Shown here piece by piece: positions 23,403 to 35,919 of a stretch of DNA of 64,000 nt; position 1 is the first letter of the stretch, and every line of letters begins with the position of its first letter. The notes beneath the pieces are model-generated. The model made no database searches, was not told the DNA's origin, and worked only from the letters and a program-made list of their open reading frames with translations. The stretch is taken from NCBI GenBank assembly GCA_917880885.1, contig OU862923.1:25559770-25623769 (forward strand). The letters run 5' to 3'. This DNA comes from Limnephilus marmoratus (Eukaryota; Arthropoda; Insecta; Trichoptera; Limnephilidae). A program made the position numbers and the translations under genes.

Positions 23403-26032
23403 ATCATATGTAAGGACCAATAGAAAGAACATTATTAAACATTTCCACATTTAGAAATGGTTTTCTTGTATGGTTAGATTCTCTTTTTGAACAAAGGTTT
23501 TTTAGTATCTACAACAATGCGGGATCACGAAGCGTAAAGCATGCGTTGATACCTTCGGGGAAAATTTGCATAAAGGTTATTTAGTAAATATATTTCGTAG
23601 AATTTTCAAAAGGCCTGCGTCTTACTTGGAACAGTAAATCAAAGGTTTTGACATGTAAACAACGACTAAATGAGGTATGTTTGTAAAAAGGGGTGTTTAC
23701 ATGTTCCTTGGTAGATCGCACAACAAAAATAAGAAGGGTGAAAAGATTTTAAAAAATACCTATTTTTGTTTAATGTAAAGATGAGTGAACCATTCAGAGA
23801 GATACATTTTCTCAGTTATTTAATGTGAAAAAAAATCTTGTCTTGAGAAGTCGCTATTAATTTATTCCAGTATTGGAGAAAATTTTGCAGAGGTTCCAAT
23901 TTTCCTATCTTATCTGTTTAAGAACATGGTACTTACAACACATTGGCTTTGAATTTCTCGTACTTCGATCATTATAAGCGGAAAACGTTGCTTAACCCGT
24001 AGGGCTAGAGCAATTTTGGGAGATATTTCTCCCAGCCCAATTTCATGCTCTTTTTTTATATTTGGGTGAGACATACGATTTAAATATTGCTAGAAAGAGA
24101 GAACACCACGCCAAAAATTTGCAGGCTAAAGTTTACCATAGAAAAATTAAAAATAGTTATACGAAACACTTAGCATTTGTATAAAATGTCGTGGTATACA
24201 AATGTTTTAATACAAATTTGTATATGACGAAAGCTTTTTTTCAAAGTCTTCGTTTAATTGAATACGTTTTTTTAGTTTCGTGTAAAGTGGTAATTACAGT
24301 TTACACGACAAAAACCATTGATAAGCGGGCTTAAAAACTTTGTCTATGCTTTTTTGCTAATGCGTTCAAAATTTTAATATTTTTAATTGGATAAGTCTGT
24401 CGATTGGTAATACGAAAATAAAAATAGGAGTCTTTCGTCTGCCTACAAAAACAGTATTTTATTTTGAAATATGTTTAAAAATAGTGAATTTATCTGAAAT
24501 CAAATGTAATGCGAAAATAATTCCCGCGCAATCACCATTTTGACAGTTCGCTTAAGGGGGGGTAAGGTTTTAAATACGAAAAAACGGTATATTTTTATGA
24601 TTTTTTTTGGAGATATGAATAATGTTGGTTTATTTTTTTCATATACCTACATGTTTTATTATAACATCTTAAGTATCTTTGAAAATTCCAATTAAAAATA
24701 TCAATAAACAATTCCGTGAGAGCGAATCATCTGAGGCGACTCAAAAAAAGGTGTTTGCGTTGAACATCATAACTCGTTACCGGATCATTTGAAACAAAAA
24801 ATCTACATGCGTTTAAAAGGTGATATGTTCTTCTAGGTAATCAAAGGCAGTTGTTTTTTGATTTTTTTTTTATTTTTGGCAGCATTTTGAAGTGAAAAAC
24901 GCGATTTTCGCTAAAAAAAGTCGGTGAATTTGTTATTATAAAATAGAAAAAAATGGTAAAAAAACTCCCTCTGGTTACCTGTTGATTTATGTGTAGAAAT
25001 AGTGTGTAGCAATCAGTCGCGCTACGTAAACGTGTAAAGAAAACACTGGAATTAACTGTTGATCGTTTGGTGGTGACCCCGACGTGATGCACAGGTACGT
25101 ACCTGAGTGTTGGCTTCACCACAAGTGTACAAAATTTCGAAAGGATCGGTCAAGTAATTTTGAGTTATGATGTTCACGTACTTCAAAAATTAGTTTGCGA
25201 GAAAATCGATTTAAAGTTTTTTTTATACTCGAAATATACTTGAATCGCGCATGAGGGCCGGTCGCTTGAAACGCTGCATCTTCGTTAGTTTTACTCCGAT
25301 TTATTTGAAATTTTGACACAATACTTTCGACATGTTGTACATTCAGGAAAAAAATCAGTTTTAAAAATTAATTCATTTCAAAATATCAGATGCTCTAGGG
25401 GTTAAGCAATAATTACGGGGGGGGCATAGCTAGCAAACGAAACCCGTAGTGCCTGCATCATTACCCGACACTTTCGATAGCTCGACCAACTAACCGATCA
25501 ATTATATTATTTCAATTATGTAGGATTTTGCATACTTTAGCTGTGTCGTAAGAGTATCCATCGAAAAAACTTTTTTGGTTGGTTTACTAAACATCCTGTA
25601 CAATTGTGTGAGTGGGTAGCTAGGTACAAATGTTATTTTCCATAGCTAATGCATGCGGTTAAACAAAGGTAAAAGGATTTGAACCAACCTAAAGCTGGTT
25701 TATTCAAGCGGAGTTTATAAAATCAGAGCATGCATATCTAATTAACATTGGTCAGAACAGTTTAATATATACACGGCAACACCCTTTCACTTGAGTAGAT
25801 TTAGTTAATTCGCCTAGGTTTTAGTGGAGGAACAACTTCATGCGTTGACCATTCGTTGTGGGATTCAAAGACCCCGATAAACATTGCTTTGTGAAGTATA
25901 CAAATTGTAAAATTATAATTATTCACGCATCGTTTCGATTGTGAGAATCGTAGTTCAACAGTTTTGACTGCCTTTAGGTAACGACCGCACATGTCCCAAC
26001 TCCCAACTGTCCGAATCCAGTGGATCTTTCTT

Positions 26033-27606
26033 CTCTGTGTGCCGTATCAGGTCCCCCCGACGTTGGCGATCACTATTGAAAATGTCTATCTGTCTTGCGC
26101 TGCCCGGAATAACTCCTCCACACTTCTAATGCCGGTCCACTCTCGTATATTACGCAGCCAAGACATTTGTCTCCTACCAGGCCCTCGGCGACCCTCTATC
26201 CTGCCTTTCAACATTAAATGGAGCAAGTGATACTTCTCCCCTCGAAGTATATGACCCAGATATGAAATTTTTCTAATTTTTATTAATGTAAGCAGTTCTC
26301 TATCTGCTCTAGCCCGCTTGAGAATTTCTATGTTGGTGATCATGTCGGTCCATGGGACCTTGAGCATTCTCCGGTGAAGCCACATTTCAAAAGCCTCTAA
26401 CCTGTTCATGGCATTTACTTTCAAGGTCCATGTTTCACATGCATAGAACAAGACCATAGACATCCAAATTCAATAGACCAGAAATAACAGGTGAGGGGAA
26501 AAATCAACTATGGCGGTACGAAGAGGGGAAGATGACTGTCATTGGTTGAAAAATTAATCTGACAGTATATAGGCATCTCGCATTATAATATCATCATTTA
26601 GTTCTTAAAAGCAAAATCTGCTTTGAATGAATAGACCTTTTTACATGGGAGCGCGAATTGCTTGCCACGATAATAAAATATTTGCGTAGGCCAAATGTAC
26701 ACCCCAAAAAGATTCGCCCGTTTTCACATAGCAATATTTTTTTGCCGTGTTTAGTTAAGACACTTTTACAAATGTTTCATAATTTACTTACCCCTGTAAC
26801 CAGCGACGAGCACACTAAGGAACCGCCCACATTTATGTGCACACTGATATGTAGGTATGTTGTATAGCACAAGCTACTGTTTTGGCGTGTTATTTTTTCG
26901 TTAAATGTATAGATGTTAGCTTCGCGCTGCCCACGGCAAGAATGATGACGTCACACATTTTAGATTCAAGCGATTCTCTATCCCCTCCACATGGGGCGAA
27001 CTGGCGCCAAGGAGGAGCTCCAGCCGGTTCCATGGCGAGGGGGAAATAATACGTTTTTATCACTTAGGGCAGGTCCAGATATATTCATATGTCCGTGAAC
27101 AAGACCGACCACACATAACATTTTATCATTCTCTGCCTTAATTTTAAACTGATATTGTCATTGCAGAAGAGGGATTTCATTTTAATGAACGCAGTTCTTG
27201 CTGCTTCAATTCTGCATTTAACCTCTACATCTGGATCAAGAGTCTCCGTGAGAATACTGCCGAGGTATCTAAATCTTTCCACCTTTTCGACATTGCAACC
27301 ATTTAATTGTATCACTGATTCAGAGTGATCTAGTCGTCCAAATGTCATCCGTTTAGTTTTATTGACGTTGATTGTTAGGCCCAGTTGCTCATCAGCATTA
27401 TTAACAAGATTTAATAGGTCTTGGAGGTCATCGATACAGTCAGCTAGTAATACAGTATCATCTGCGTATCTTATGTTATTAATGACAACTCCATTGATCT
27501 TCAGACCCTTCTCAGAATTACTTAGGGCTCTTTTAAAGACATAGTTGGAATAGAGATTAAACAATAGTGGCGACAGGATACAGCCTTGTCGTACTCCACG
27601 CTGAAA
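26033..27606 (-). pseudogene. LINE RT and C-terminus (RTE-like), split by an insertion
   Basis: The first part (27606-27107) reads RGVRQGCILSPLLFNLY, IRYADDTVLLAD with the catalytic YADD box, LTINVNKTKRM and RYLGSILTETLDPD. It resumes after the insertion at 26456-27096 with LFYACETWTLKVNAMNRLEA, LHRRMLKVPWTD, YLGHILRGEKYHLL and RRGPGRRQMSWL. The end FRAAQDR-stop is followed by a decayed 3' tail to about 26033. It is 5'-truncated: no endonuclease. A shorter copy of the same family lies at 44554-44910. Clade assignment is tentative. Confidence 0.88.
26456..27096. mobile_element. MULE-like non-autonomous transposon, copy 1
   Basis: Inserted in the LINE ORF with a perfect 10-bp TSD GAACAAGACC (26446-26455 and 27097-27106). 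Ends are ATAGACATCCAAATTCAATA and the inverse of ACGGACATATGAATATATCT. A TSD of 9-10 bp suggests Mutator-like. A relative at 49627-50315 shares the body (CATCTCGC, TTACATGGGAGC, TATCACTTAGGGCAGG). No transposase. Confidence 0.8.
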
Positions 27607-27767
27607 GTGGATATTTAATAAAATTATATAACAAATGTTCAGATCCGGTCACTAAACCCACTATTTCAATATTAGCTCACGCTATTCCAATACTTTTTAC
27701 TTATATTGACAATTTAATATCCTTTCCTAGGGAGGGATCCCTCAACTAGTGACCCCAACGTAATTTA

Positions 27768-28630
27768 ATTTTTTATTTTTTTTATTTTATTTATTGTGAA
27801 AAATCAACAGATATTTTACACTTATAATAATAACATTAATAATACACATAATATCCAATAACAGATTTTCACATAAGTAATTAAAATTATAATTAAAAAG
27901 TAAAAAAAAGTAAGGGTCCTGTACCCGTAAGAAATTAACAAAATTATATCCTTGAAAATCGTTAAAAAAAAGATATAAAAACACAATATAAACTATAATA
28001 TAACTAATAATCTGCTTATTAAATTTCAAAACATAAAGTAGTCAGAGTCAGAAATCTATTCTCACTCCACAACAGCAATAATAATAATATGTACATACCT
28101 ACAACCAAGAGTGAACACAATAGTAAGTCAAATGACAAGCATGTAAATGGAAAGGATTCACAGCAATAACATAATAACTTGCAACACGGTCAAATAATTT
28201 TTAATGTTAGCTATGACATACTTTTTAAAGGTACTTGAATTACATGAGAATACGTCTACATTATTAAAATTCTTATCAAGTACATTGCATGCTCTGTATA
28301 TAAAAGCATTGTGTCTGAGATTAGTAGAACATTTTTGAAGATGAAAAAGTGATTTTTCTCTGGTTCTAACACCTGGGACTCTAAAATTAATCTCAGCCAA
28401 AGGGGGCGAACAATCAATAAAACCATTTATAATTTTATGAAGATATATTATATCTGCAGAGTCTCTTCTAATTTTTAATGATTTAAGTCCATGAAGGTCC
28501 AGCGAGCTGTTTATGTCACGATAACCAATATTAAACTTGAAATTTAAATGATGGAAAAATTTTCTTTGGATTGCTTCAATGCGTTTAATATAAATTTTAT
28601 ATTGACGTTTCCATATCTGAGAATAATAAT
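27768..28630 (-). pseudogene. LINE C-terminal fragment (Jockey/CR1-like)
   Basis: Minus frame shows SQIWKRQYKIYIKRIEAIQR and KFFHHLNFKF (post-RT region), then INFRVPGVRTREKSLFHLQK and NAFIYRACNVLDKNFNNVDV, the usual C-terminal block. The 3' end is an A/T tail at about 27768-27800. RT catalytic motifs are truncated off. Same type as the copies at 13779 and 58323. Confidence 0.82.
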
Positions 28631-28679
28631 ACGCCGTAATATGGATAGGTACGCAGCATATAATATCGTGACGAGAGTG

Positions 28680-28954
28680 TAACCACGACGCTGGGGTGCA
28701 AGGTAATGGATCGAGAAAGTCCGGCTGGAAGGGTCCAGGTTAGGTCTTCTTCAACCAGTCTCTCCCCATTCGGCCCGCTACGCAGTAGGTGAGCAGACGC
28801 GTTCGCCGCCAAGACCTAGATAAACTTCACCCCATGAATCCGGGCACCCCTGTTAATTCACCAAATGTAGTAGGCCACTTGGGGTGACCTACGGATGAGT
28901 TGTTGGTTATCCAATAAAAGGTTCGCGGGGCGGCGGTACCCATTCCCGCCTCCC
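28680..28954 (-). mobile_element. Retroelement family A, 3'-truncated copy
   Basis: Minus strand starts GGGAGGCGGGAATGGGTACC and runs through TTGGATAACCAACAACTC and GGGTGCCCGGATTCATGGGG. It lacks the poly(A)-proximal part and abuts the LINE fragment at 28630. Confidence 0.7.
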
Positions 28955-29269
28955 AAATTGAGGTTTAGTTAGGTTCTTTGTCCTTTAGTATTATGTTTAG
29001 GTTTATGTCGCCACTATTTATTATAGATGTGTCTCTTCTCGTACAGATACATTAGCTTGACAAACAATCTAATTAAACCCGTGACATTTCGTACGTGGTG
29101 AAATTGTACGATTCTTGAATTTTTAATTTTTAGTTTGAAAGCGTTTTATAGATATTAATTATTCTGAATCAAAAACCCTTCTGAAATATGTCCTCTACAA
29201 CAACAGGTGAACTCCTAGCGAGGACAATATAAAATCTCTGTATGTAGGTATAAACAATAATATAGCTTA

Positions 29270-29320
29270 TTTTTAATTATTCAAACTAAGTATATTATGC
29301 TTAGTTTGAATAATTAAAAA
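29270..29320. repeat. Palindrome with 21-bp arms
   Basis: TTTTTAATTATTCAAACTAA (starting 29270) pairs exactly with its inverse ending at 29320 across a 9-nt loop. Confidence 0.85.
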
Positions 29321-29385
29321 AAATGCTATTTTCCACAGATCACTTTGTAGATATTAAGGTACTGTGTACCTTCCTACTCACCTAG

Positions 29386-30499
29386 AATGTGCGTTTTTAT
29401 AATTACGGTGACGTTTCACGGTTATGGTACCGTGACGGCAAAAAGAGGCAATAAACATACGTTCCTTATCACTATGATGCTGCAGTTCTTTGTTACACAT
29501 TAAATAATGAGACACACAAAATACGTGTGACTGTTTCATCTAAAGTACTACATTTTTGCGAGGGGATTGCGTTTCATTTTCTTTATACGTGCGAGGGAGA
29601 CGTATGATAATAATTGTCATTTTCGACTGTTGTTATTTAGTGTGTAAGAAAGAACTGCAGCATTATACCTTTAAGAACAAAAACAAAACCATCAGCGCAT
29701 TGACATTTTGACGTTTTCGAATTTTTGGAATTCACTCACACTTCAATATTATCCTTGTAATTTAATTCCGAACTTTCAAAATTATCGTCATGGCTGGTAG
29801 GATCTACGGAGACGTCAAAATAGACCTACGGACTTTGTGTATCCAATCTGTTGAAAGAGCTTTAGCATTATTATTTTAAGGAACAGTGGAGGTTATCCAC
29901 CTTTTACCCGCCCTGGTATAAGTAACAGCTGGTTACTCCTTCAAGGCTCTCGCAAGATTCTAATTTTTTTGTTAAATGAAGCTACATTTATTTACCTCCA
30001 GTGTCCCTGCATACATTGTTAGAAAGCAGTATGCAAATGCTTAACAGGAAAATAAAACATAATACAACAAATCAGGTTAGTAATACAAGCAAAATAATAT
30101 TTAAAGTAAAATAAAACCCGTTCAAGAAGCTCATGAGGCAGCATTGCATCATGTGAAAAACCCTGGAAGCACCTGTATAAATAGATTGAGAACATGCGAT
30201 AAACAATTAAGTCTCAAATCATTTGACAAGTACCGATAAAAAATGTAAATTGCATTCAGCCTGATATAAACCACACCCAGCATCCGTATCCCTTAGCCAA
30301 CCACCCAGTGAAGCCTCAAAGAAAGCTAGTGAATAATAGAGGTAAAATACCTGAAGACTTAAAGAAAAAAAATCAGCGTTGAGTAGTCGGAGGCGGGACA
30401 AAGATTAGTTTAGATTTTAAGAAACACGTGTTTATTGCCTTTTTTGCCGTCACGGTTCCGTAACCGTGAAACGTCATGGTAATTATAAAAGCGCACAAT
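29386..30499. mobile_element. Foldback element with about 75-bp TIRs
   Basis: Left AATGTGCGTTTTTATAATTA, GACGTTTCACGGTTAYGG and ACCGTGACGGCAAAAA are mirrored at 30420-30499. Inside, 29560-29760 matches the interior of the Helitrons at 30824 and 42226 (AGCGCATTGACATTT, GTGTGTAAGAAAG), and 29880-30060 matches the repeat at 41080-41315. No clear TSD. Confidence 0.7.
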
Positions 30500-30823
30500 G
30501 TGAAGAGACCTGCCGACGATCGATCGAGCAGAGTACGTAATCTAAAGGAGAGTAACTAGAAAGATTGTATGACGCGACCCCTTCCCAACTCGCCAATTAC
30601 GCAATTAGTACCATCTAGCAATTACCCACGTAAAAGCAACATCCTTATTCGTCTTCATTCATCATCCCCTGTTTCTAGTCAGGCAGGGAGCCTAGTCACC
30701 TCGATAAACCATCAACTTTGACCGATGGTTCTTGATTAGTAACGTAATGATTTAAGATTGCAATAATAATAATATTTGGCTAATTTGTATAGCGCCGTTT
30801 TTGTGAGAAATCACCTCAAGGGA

Positions 30824-31476
30824 TCAATATATAAAACAAAGCCGGGTTAGTTAAATAACTCAAGAACGGCTTGACCGATTTTTATGATCTTTAATTTGTT
30901 GAATTTTTTTCCGCCCCGAATAGCAGAACAGCTATTAAAACATCAAAAAAATTCACGAAAAAAAATAATTATGAAGAAAATTCTTTTCCTCACACATTTT
31001 GTATGGAGCGAATTCTCATATTTTGAAAGAGCTGCAGCAATATTGTGATAAATATAATATTGAATAGTGCGTGAATTCCAAATATTTAAAAACGTCAAAT
31101 GTCAATGCGCTGATTGTTTTGCTTTTGTTATTAAACATATAATGCTGCCCCTCTTTCTTACACACTAAATGTCAATAGTCGAAAATGAGACAAACAGTAA
31201 ACGCATGCCTGCACCCCTCCAAAGGAAAAATAAAATAATTAAATCTCACCCGTAAAAAGAAAATGAAAGGCAATTTCCGTAAGTAAGTTGAAAAGTAAGA
31301 AAATTACAAAAAATATAAATCCGTAGACAACGCCATCTCTTATTCTGACAAAAACAAAACACGGATAGTTGCGCATCGATAATTGCTTCATTGTGTAATT
31401 TTTAACTTAATGACAAAAACTAAATTTACAACAGTTATTGCTTCTGAGGCGGTACGAAGTTCGCCGGGTCAGCTAG
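30824..31476 (+). mobile_element. Complete non-autonomous Helitron, 653 bp
   Basis: Starts A|TCAATATATAAAACAAAGCC and ends GTTCGCCGGGTCAGCTAG|T. Its sequence aligns along its length with the arms of the interrupted Helitron at 42226-43375. No coding capacity. Confidence 0.88.
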
Positions 31477-31479
31477 TAT

Positions 31480-34100
31480 GAGATAAATCATGCCTCCAAC
31501 TCTCTTCATTTCTTTTTAAATTCAACCGAAATCAAAACATCAAACTTCCAACACACTTACTAGAATGCCCAGTGTATATAGTTCCATATAGCCAATGAAT
31601 TCACACATATTTTGTCGATTATCACATATTCGTGGGATTTATAAAAAATATATTATAAATTCGTTAACTTTGGACCAAAAATTTTGGTAAAAAAATGTGA
31701 TCCAATTTTGAACCGCTGTCAATCGCAGAAAAATAAAAGCGGTTCATATTTTGACCTTAGTCGCTCCAGTGGTGAGAATTTCAGTGGTGAGAACTTGAAT
31801 GCTCTGAATGCCTGTGTCGATTGCTGAAATGGTGGCCTATCTATTATGTAGAAGTAAAAGTTTTGATTCGTCATTTTTCGTGCCAAGAAATCGAGGAACA
31901 ATCTTCATCCTAGGGCGATTCAGATATTTGACATAGGCACTTCTGGCATTAGACCCCAGATATATTGTCAGAGCTCCACAAAACCAAAGACACATGCGCA
32001 ACTCACCAAACATTGAATATATTATTCCCATTGACTTGGTCGAAGATAATTCCCAAGTCAAACATTCGCCCTACGCCAATTCTGATGTCACCTCCAAAAT
32101 GTTCAATGCACTAAACACTGACGTCAGAAAACCCAGTATTTTGTCCCAATTTGCTGGTTTTGGTATTCAGAGTTGTAATTATTTGAACCTTTTTTATAGC
32201 CTAAAACCTTCTTAAATCTATTTTTTTCTCACTTCCTTTTTTCTTTCGTTTTTTTGGTGTTTTTGATGTGCATCAAATTTTTATGATTAATTTTTATTTT
32301 CATGTGATTATTTTACATTATGATGAATTGATTTATATTTTTCTTTACCTGTTTAAAAATATAAGTAACAATTCTCGGACATCGTAATACGGGCTAAGCC
32401 TAGTCTGGTGATCGAGAAAACCTAAAATTATTGTTAAGATAAACTTATCCACTTTTCAGAAATTTCGCGATTAGTTTTCAAACCATGTTGATGGATCGGG
32501 AATATTCCGGCAAATGACCGCTTTTAACCAAATATTAATATGCATGATTTTCCATTTCCCATTATTCCAATTGTTTAATAATTTGGATGTACATAAGAAA
32601 TTAAAGGGTACAAGGTACAACTAGAATTTTACCGCCTTTATTAACTTGCTTAAGCCTCGATTACATTGAGCGAGTTTACAAGCTACTCTCTGGGAAATTC
32701 ACTATCTGTTAGTAAACTCGCTCAGTGTAATCGTATTACTAGCTAACTAGCAGGTTGTGAACAATCTACGAAAAAAGTTGAAATGTAGTCAACTTTACTC
32801 GCTACTCGCTCAAAATGGCGGCCCACGAACAGCTGATTTCTAAACTGTCAGAATTAGTTCTCGCCGGAGTCGTAATTTTTGCTACGGCCTAGCGTGTGGC
32901 GCTAGTTGCGAACTCAAGTTTTTTATGCGGCCCGTCTACAAATAGGCAACTATTGCCCACTGCTCATTGTCCTTACTCATTGCTCCTTACTCATTGTCAT
33001 CACTCCTTACTCATTGTCATTACTCTTTTAGTTTTTTAGTTATGATTACCGTTATGATTTAGTTATGATTAGTTTTTTTTAGTTATGATTACCGCGTAGA
33101 ACTGAACTCACTTGTTTGTTCTGTGCCGTCCTTCTCCCCATATAAGGGGTTGGACCCTGGACCGAGTCCCCGCCTACTGACCATGGCCGGTCTTATGGAA
33201 CTGGTGGAGTTGCACCTGTCTGCCGCGCCACCCCCCGTGACATGAAGAGGCTGGGAAGAAGGCTGAACGGCATCCGAAAGCTGTCCGTCCCGCCTCCGGC
33301 GACCCGACGCTTTTCTCCCTAGGGTCTTCTTCTATGATTTCCAGTTACTTTCGTCTAGGCACCACCGGCTAGCTGGCTTAAGAGGTAATAGCACCGGTGA
33401 GAAATCTCGACGGTAGGTATTTTAAAAAATTCTCGCTATCGCACCGCGCTCAAAAAAGAACTAGCTATCGATGTGTTGGTGAGACCACGTGAGTGTTTGG
33501 CTTGTACACCCTCTCGCCCCCTTTGCGTCTCATGCCTACCGTCTTTCGCCTCATACCGCCATATCCAATATTCTGTTTAGATAAAGCATGTTTCGACTTA
33601 TTTCGTCGCTAATGAAGTTTTTGAATCGGCCTTGCGGTGTGACAGAAAAAGGGCCCATTATTTTTAAACGCACGAGGTCTGCTATTGTCGGTTATTTATA
33701 AATATCGTCGATAGGTATTGTAACAATGTCTTCTGTTCACGCTTATTACCGACAAATTACGAATTATTTTACTAGAACTCTATGTAGGTTAGTAGTTTTA
33801 AAGTTTTCACTGTATTTGCGTTTATAAATATGCAGTCAAACCAACTACATCGAATTATTATATACATACATATGATTATTCTCTATGATACATTAGTTAT
33901 TATTGAAAATTAGTATTAACCTCTCAGGCCTCGGGCCTGTTTTTCGAAAAGTCAAAATATTTCCGCTTTCCAATAAATTCCAAATAACTTTAATATTTGT
34001 GAACGCATCCGAAAACTAAAAACTGTTTTTGAAAGATGATGAAATACGCTTTCAAATTTTATAATTCGAAATAAACATATAATTTTGTTTTTATTTTATT
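31480..34100. other. Mostly unassigned; GC-rich island near 33.1-33.5 kb
   Basis: A short inverted repeat GATTACATTGAGCGAGTTTA (32659) pairs with the inverse ending 32732, spaced about 33 nt. Around 32940-33010 there are short repeats of CTCATTGTC. 33110-33540 is GC-rich against its surroundings (GGACCGAGTCCCCGCC, CCGGCTAGCTGGCTTAAGAG), perhaps a foreign repeat, but I do not recognise it. Confidence 0.45.
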
Positions 34101-34105
34101 AATAA

Positions 34106-34406
34106 CTAGCAGACCCGGCCACACGTTGCTGTGGCTAACGAAACACAACGCCATTTACCCAACCTTTATAAAATCCACACCATCCGCTCGCCAGCTGCCC
34201 GCTGCGCGCTGCCCTTTGCCTAAATTGAATATTTGAATTTCTTGGCTTTTCTCTACTATAATAAGCATTTATTATACACATAAACCTTCCTCTTAAATCA
34301 CTCTATCTATTGGTGAAAACCGCATGAAAATCTGTTGCGTAGTTTAAAAGATTTATAAGCACATACATTTTGAGCGACTTCATTTTATACTATGTAATGA
34401 TGATGA
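34106..34406 (-). mobile_element. Non-autonomous Helitron, about 300 bp
   Basis: Minus strand begins TCATCATCATTACATAGTAT and ends GGCCGGGTCTGCTAG before T. Closest to the Helitron at 1051-1590. Confidence 0.8.
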
Positions 34407-35541
34407 TACCACAAAACTTAAATTTCTACTCATATAATTTGGCACTTACCTATCTTATTAAAAAAAAAACTCAAAAATGCATATGCAACAAAAATGTATT
34501 TTTGACCGATTATCTCTATCTCTACATATTATAAAGTCCCCCGCGCCATCTGTCTGTCTATTCGCGATAAACTCGAAAACTACTGAACGGATTTTCCTGC
34601 GGTTTTCACCAATATACAGAGTATTTCGTGAGGAAGGTTTAAGTATGCAATTTGTCAATGATTTGTGTAAATTGGTTGAAACATAACGATAATTGTTAGA
34701 AGTGTCGGAAATAAGTCCAGCCGCCTGGTAGCTTTCATCGAAAACGCTGCACAATCCTTTTGGGATATAACCAGGGCTGGGCAAAATACATGCTTTGCTG
34801 TAATTGAAATACAAATTACAAAATACTTTTTCGCATGTATTTAAAATACGAAATACAAAATACTTTCAAGTCATGTATTTGAAATACAAAATACAAAATA
34901 CAGTATTTTAACCATTTTTTTCTTTGAAATACAAAATACAAATTACAAAATACAAAATACATTTGGTTTTGGTAGAACCTTTGGTTGCAATAAATTGTCA
35001 TAAATGCCCTTATCTAAGGGTGCGTTTAAATAGAAGCAATGTTGAGCAGAGTGAAACAGAGACGTGCAAAAATTGACCAATCATATTGCTCAAAAGACAC
35101 ATCTCATCTCCGCTGCACTTGTAAAATTTGTGGTAAAGGACTCAGGTGTTAGGTAATATAATAATAATATATTATTATTATAACACGACATTTGTATAGC
35201 GCTATTTTGTTTTATTTCTAGTGACCGACCGAAGGTTCGGTTTCGGTTTCGTCAAGGTTCGGTAAAAAAATCTAGTTTCGGCATCAGTTTCGGTTTCGGC
35301 AGAAAATCTGCCGAACCTTCGGCCGCACCGAAACTCTGCATTTGTGAATTATCGCGTGCCGTTTGACTGACTTCCGGTGAGTTCGTGGCTCGTGTGTCAT
35401 CCACCATCATCAACTGAGTTCGCTGGCCGGTCCGGCGTGCTTGTATTGTGAGTTTATGTAATCACAAACTTCAATTATTTTTATTTATTTCATTCTATAT
35501 TTAATTTTATTTAACAAGTGTAAATAAAAATTAAAATCTAA

Positions 35542-35665
35542 TCTCCTTCAACGGAAGCGATCTTCTGAATAGTCCCTCCTTTGATGTGCTTGGTGTAAGG
35601 CCCTCCGTTCATGGAGATACTTACAATCTTCGTAATTGTGACGAAACCACAAGTACCCTGTTGAT
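35542..35665 (-). pseudogene. Exon-like fragment with stop and poly(A) signal (possible gene capture)
   Basis: Minus strand: TATATCAACAG| acceptor-like, then an open frame TCGFVTITKIVSISMNGGPY followed by TKHIKGGTIQKIASVEGD and TAG, then AAATAAAATT about 50 nt downstream. A GTAAGT donor-like site lies inside it. A homologous piece at 53876-53965 keeps the acceptor-like and GTAAGT sites and the VSISMNG codons. I do not recognise the protein. It may be a captured host exon or an ancestral transposon exon. Confidence 0.4.
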
Positions 35666-35723
35666 ATACATACTACTTTTTAATGCTAGTCTCCGTACAC
35701 GGCGCTATCCGAAATATACTATA

Positions 35724-35919
35724 TAGTCACATGAGAACGGGTCGTTTCTATGACTCATTCTTGAGTTCAACAGCTCGGCTGTGGAACCCGGCCTCTATGT
35801 TTCCTCCCTCCTTCCTCTCCCCAAAAAGACCCTCCATACAGCATCTTCAAAGATGACATACGCCCTGAGGGAAATTATTTTTCTCTGGGTCTCTCATGTG
35901 GAGTTAATGTAAAAAAATG
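35724..35919 (+). mobile_element. LINE/family A 3' end
   Basis: SHMRTGRF-like codons and TTTCCTCCCTCC, then the shared tail AGCATCTTCAAAGATGACAT, CCTGAGGGAAATTATT and GGAGTTAATGTAAAAAAATG. It links the short family A elements to a LINE C-terminus. Confidence 0.6.

Larger units (their letters stand above)
22229..25401. mobile_element. Possible piggyBac-like TTAA element (tentative)
   Basis: Left TTAACCCTAGAGTACTAAGC and right ...GATGCTCTAGGGGTTAA are inverse CC(C)CTAGAG ends next to TTAA, the piggyBac target. The inverted match is only about nine bases. No transposase is present. A mariner sits inside. Most of 23403-25380 has no recognisable coding. Could be coincidence. Confidence 0.3.
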
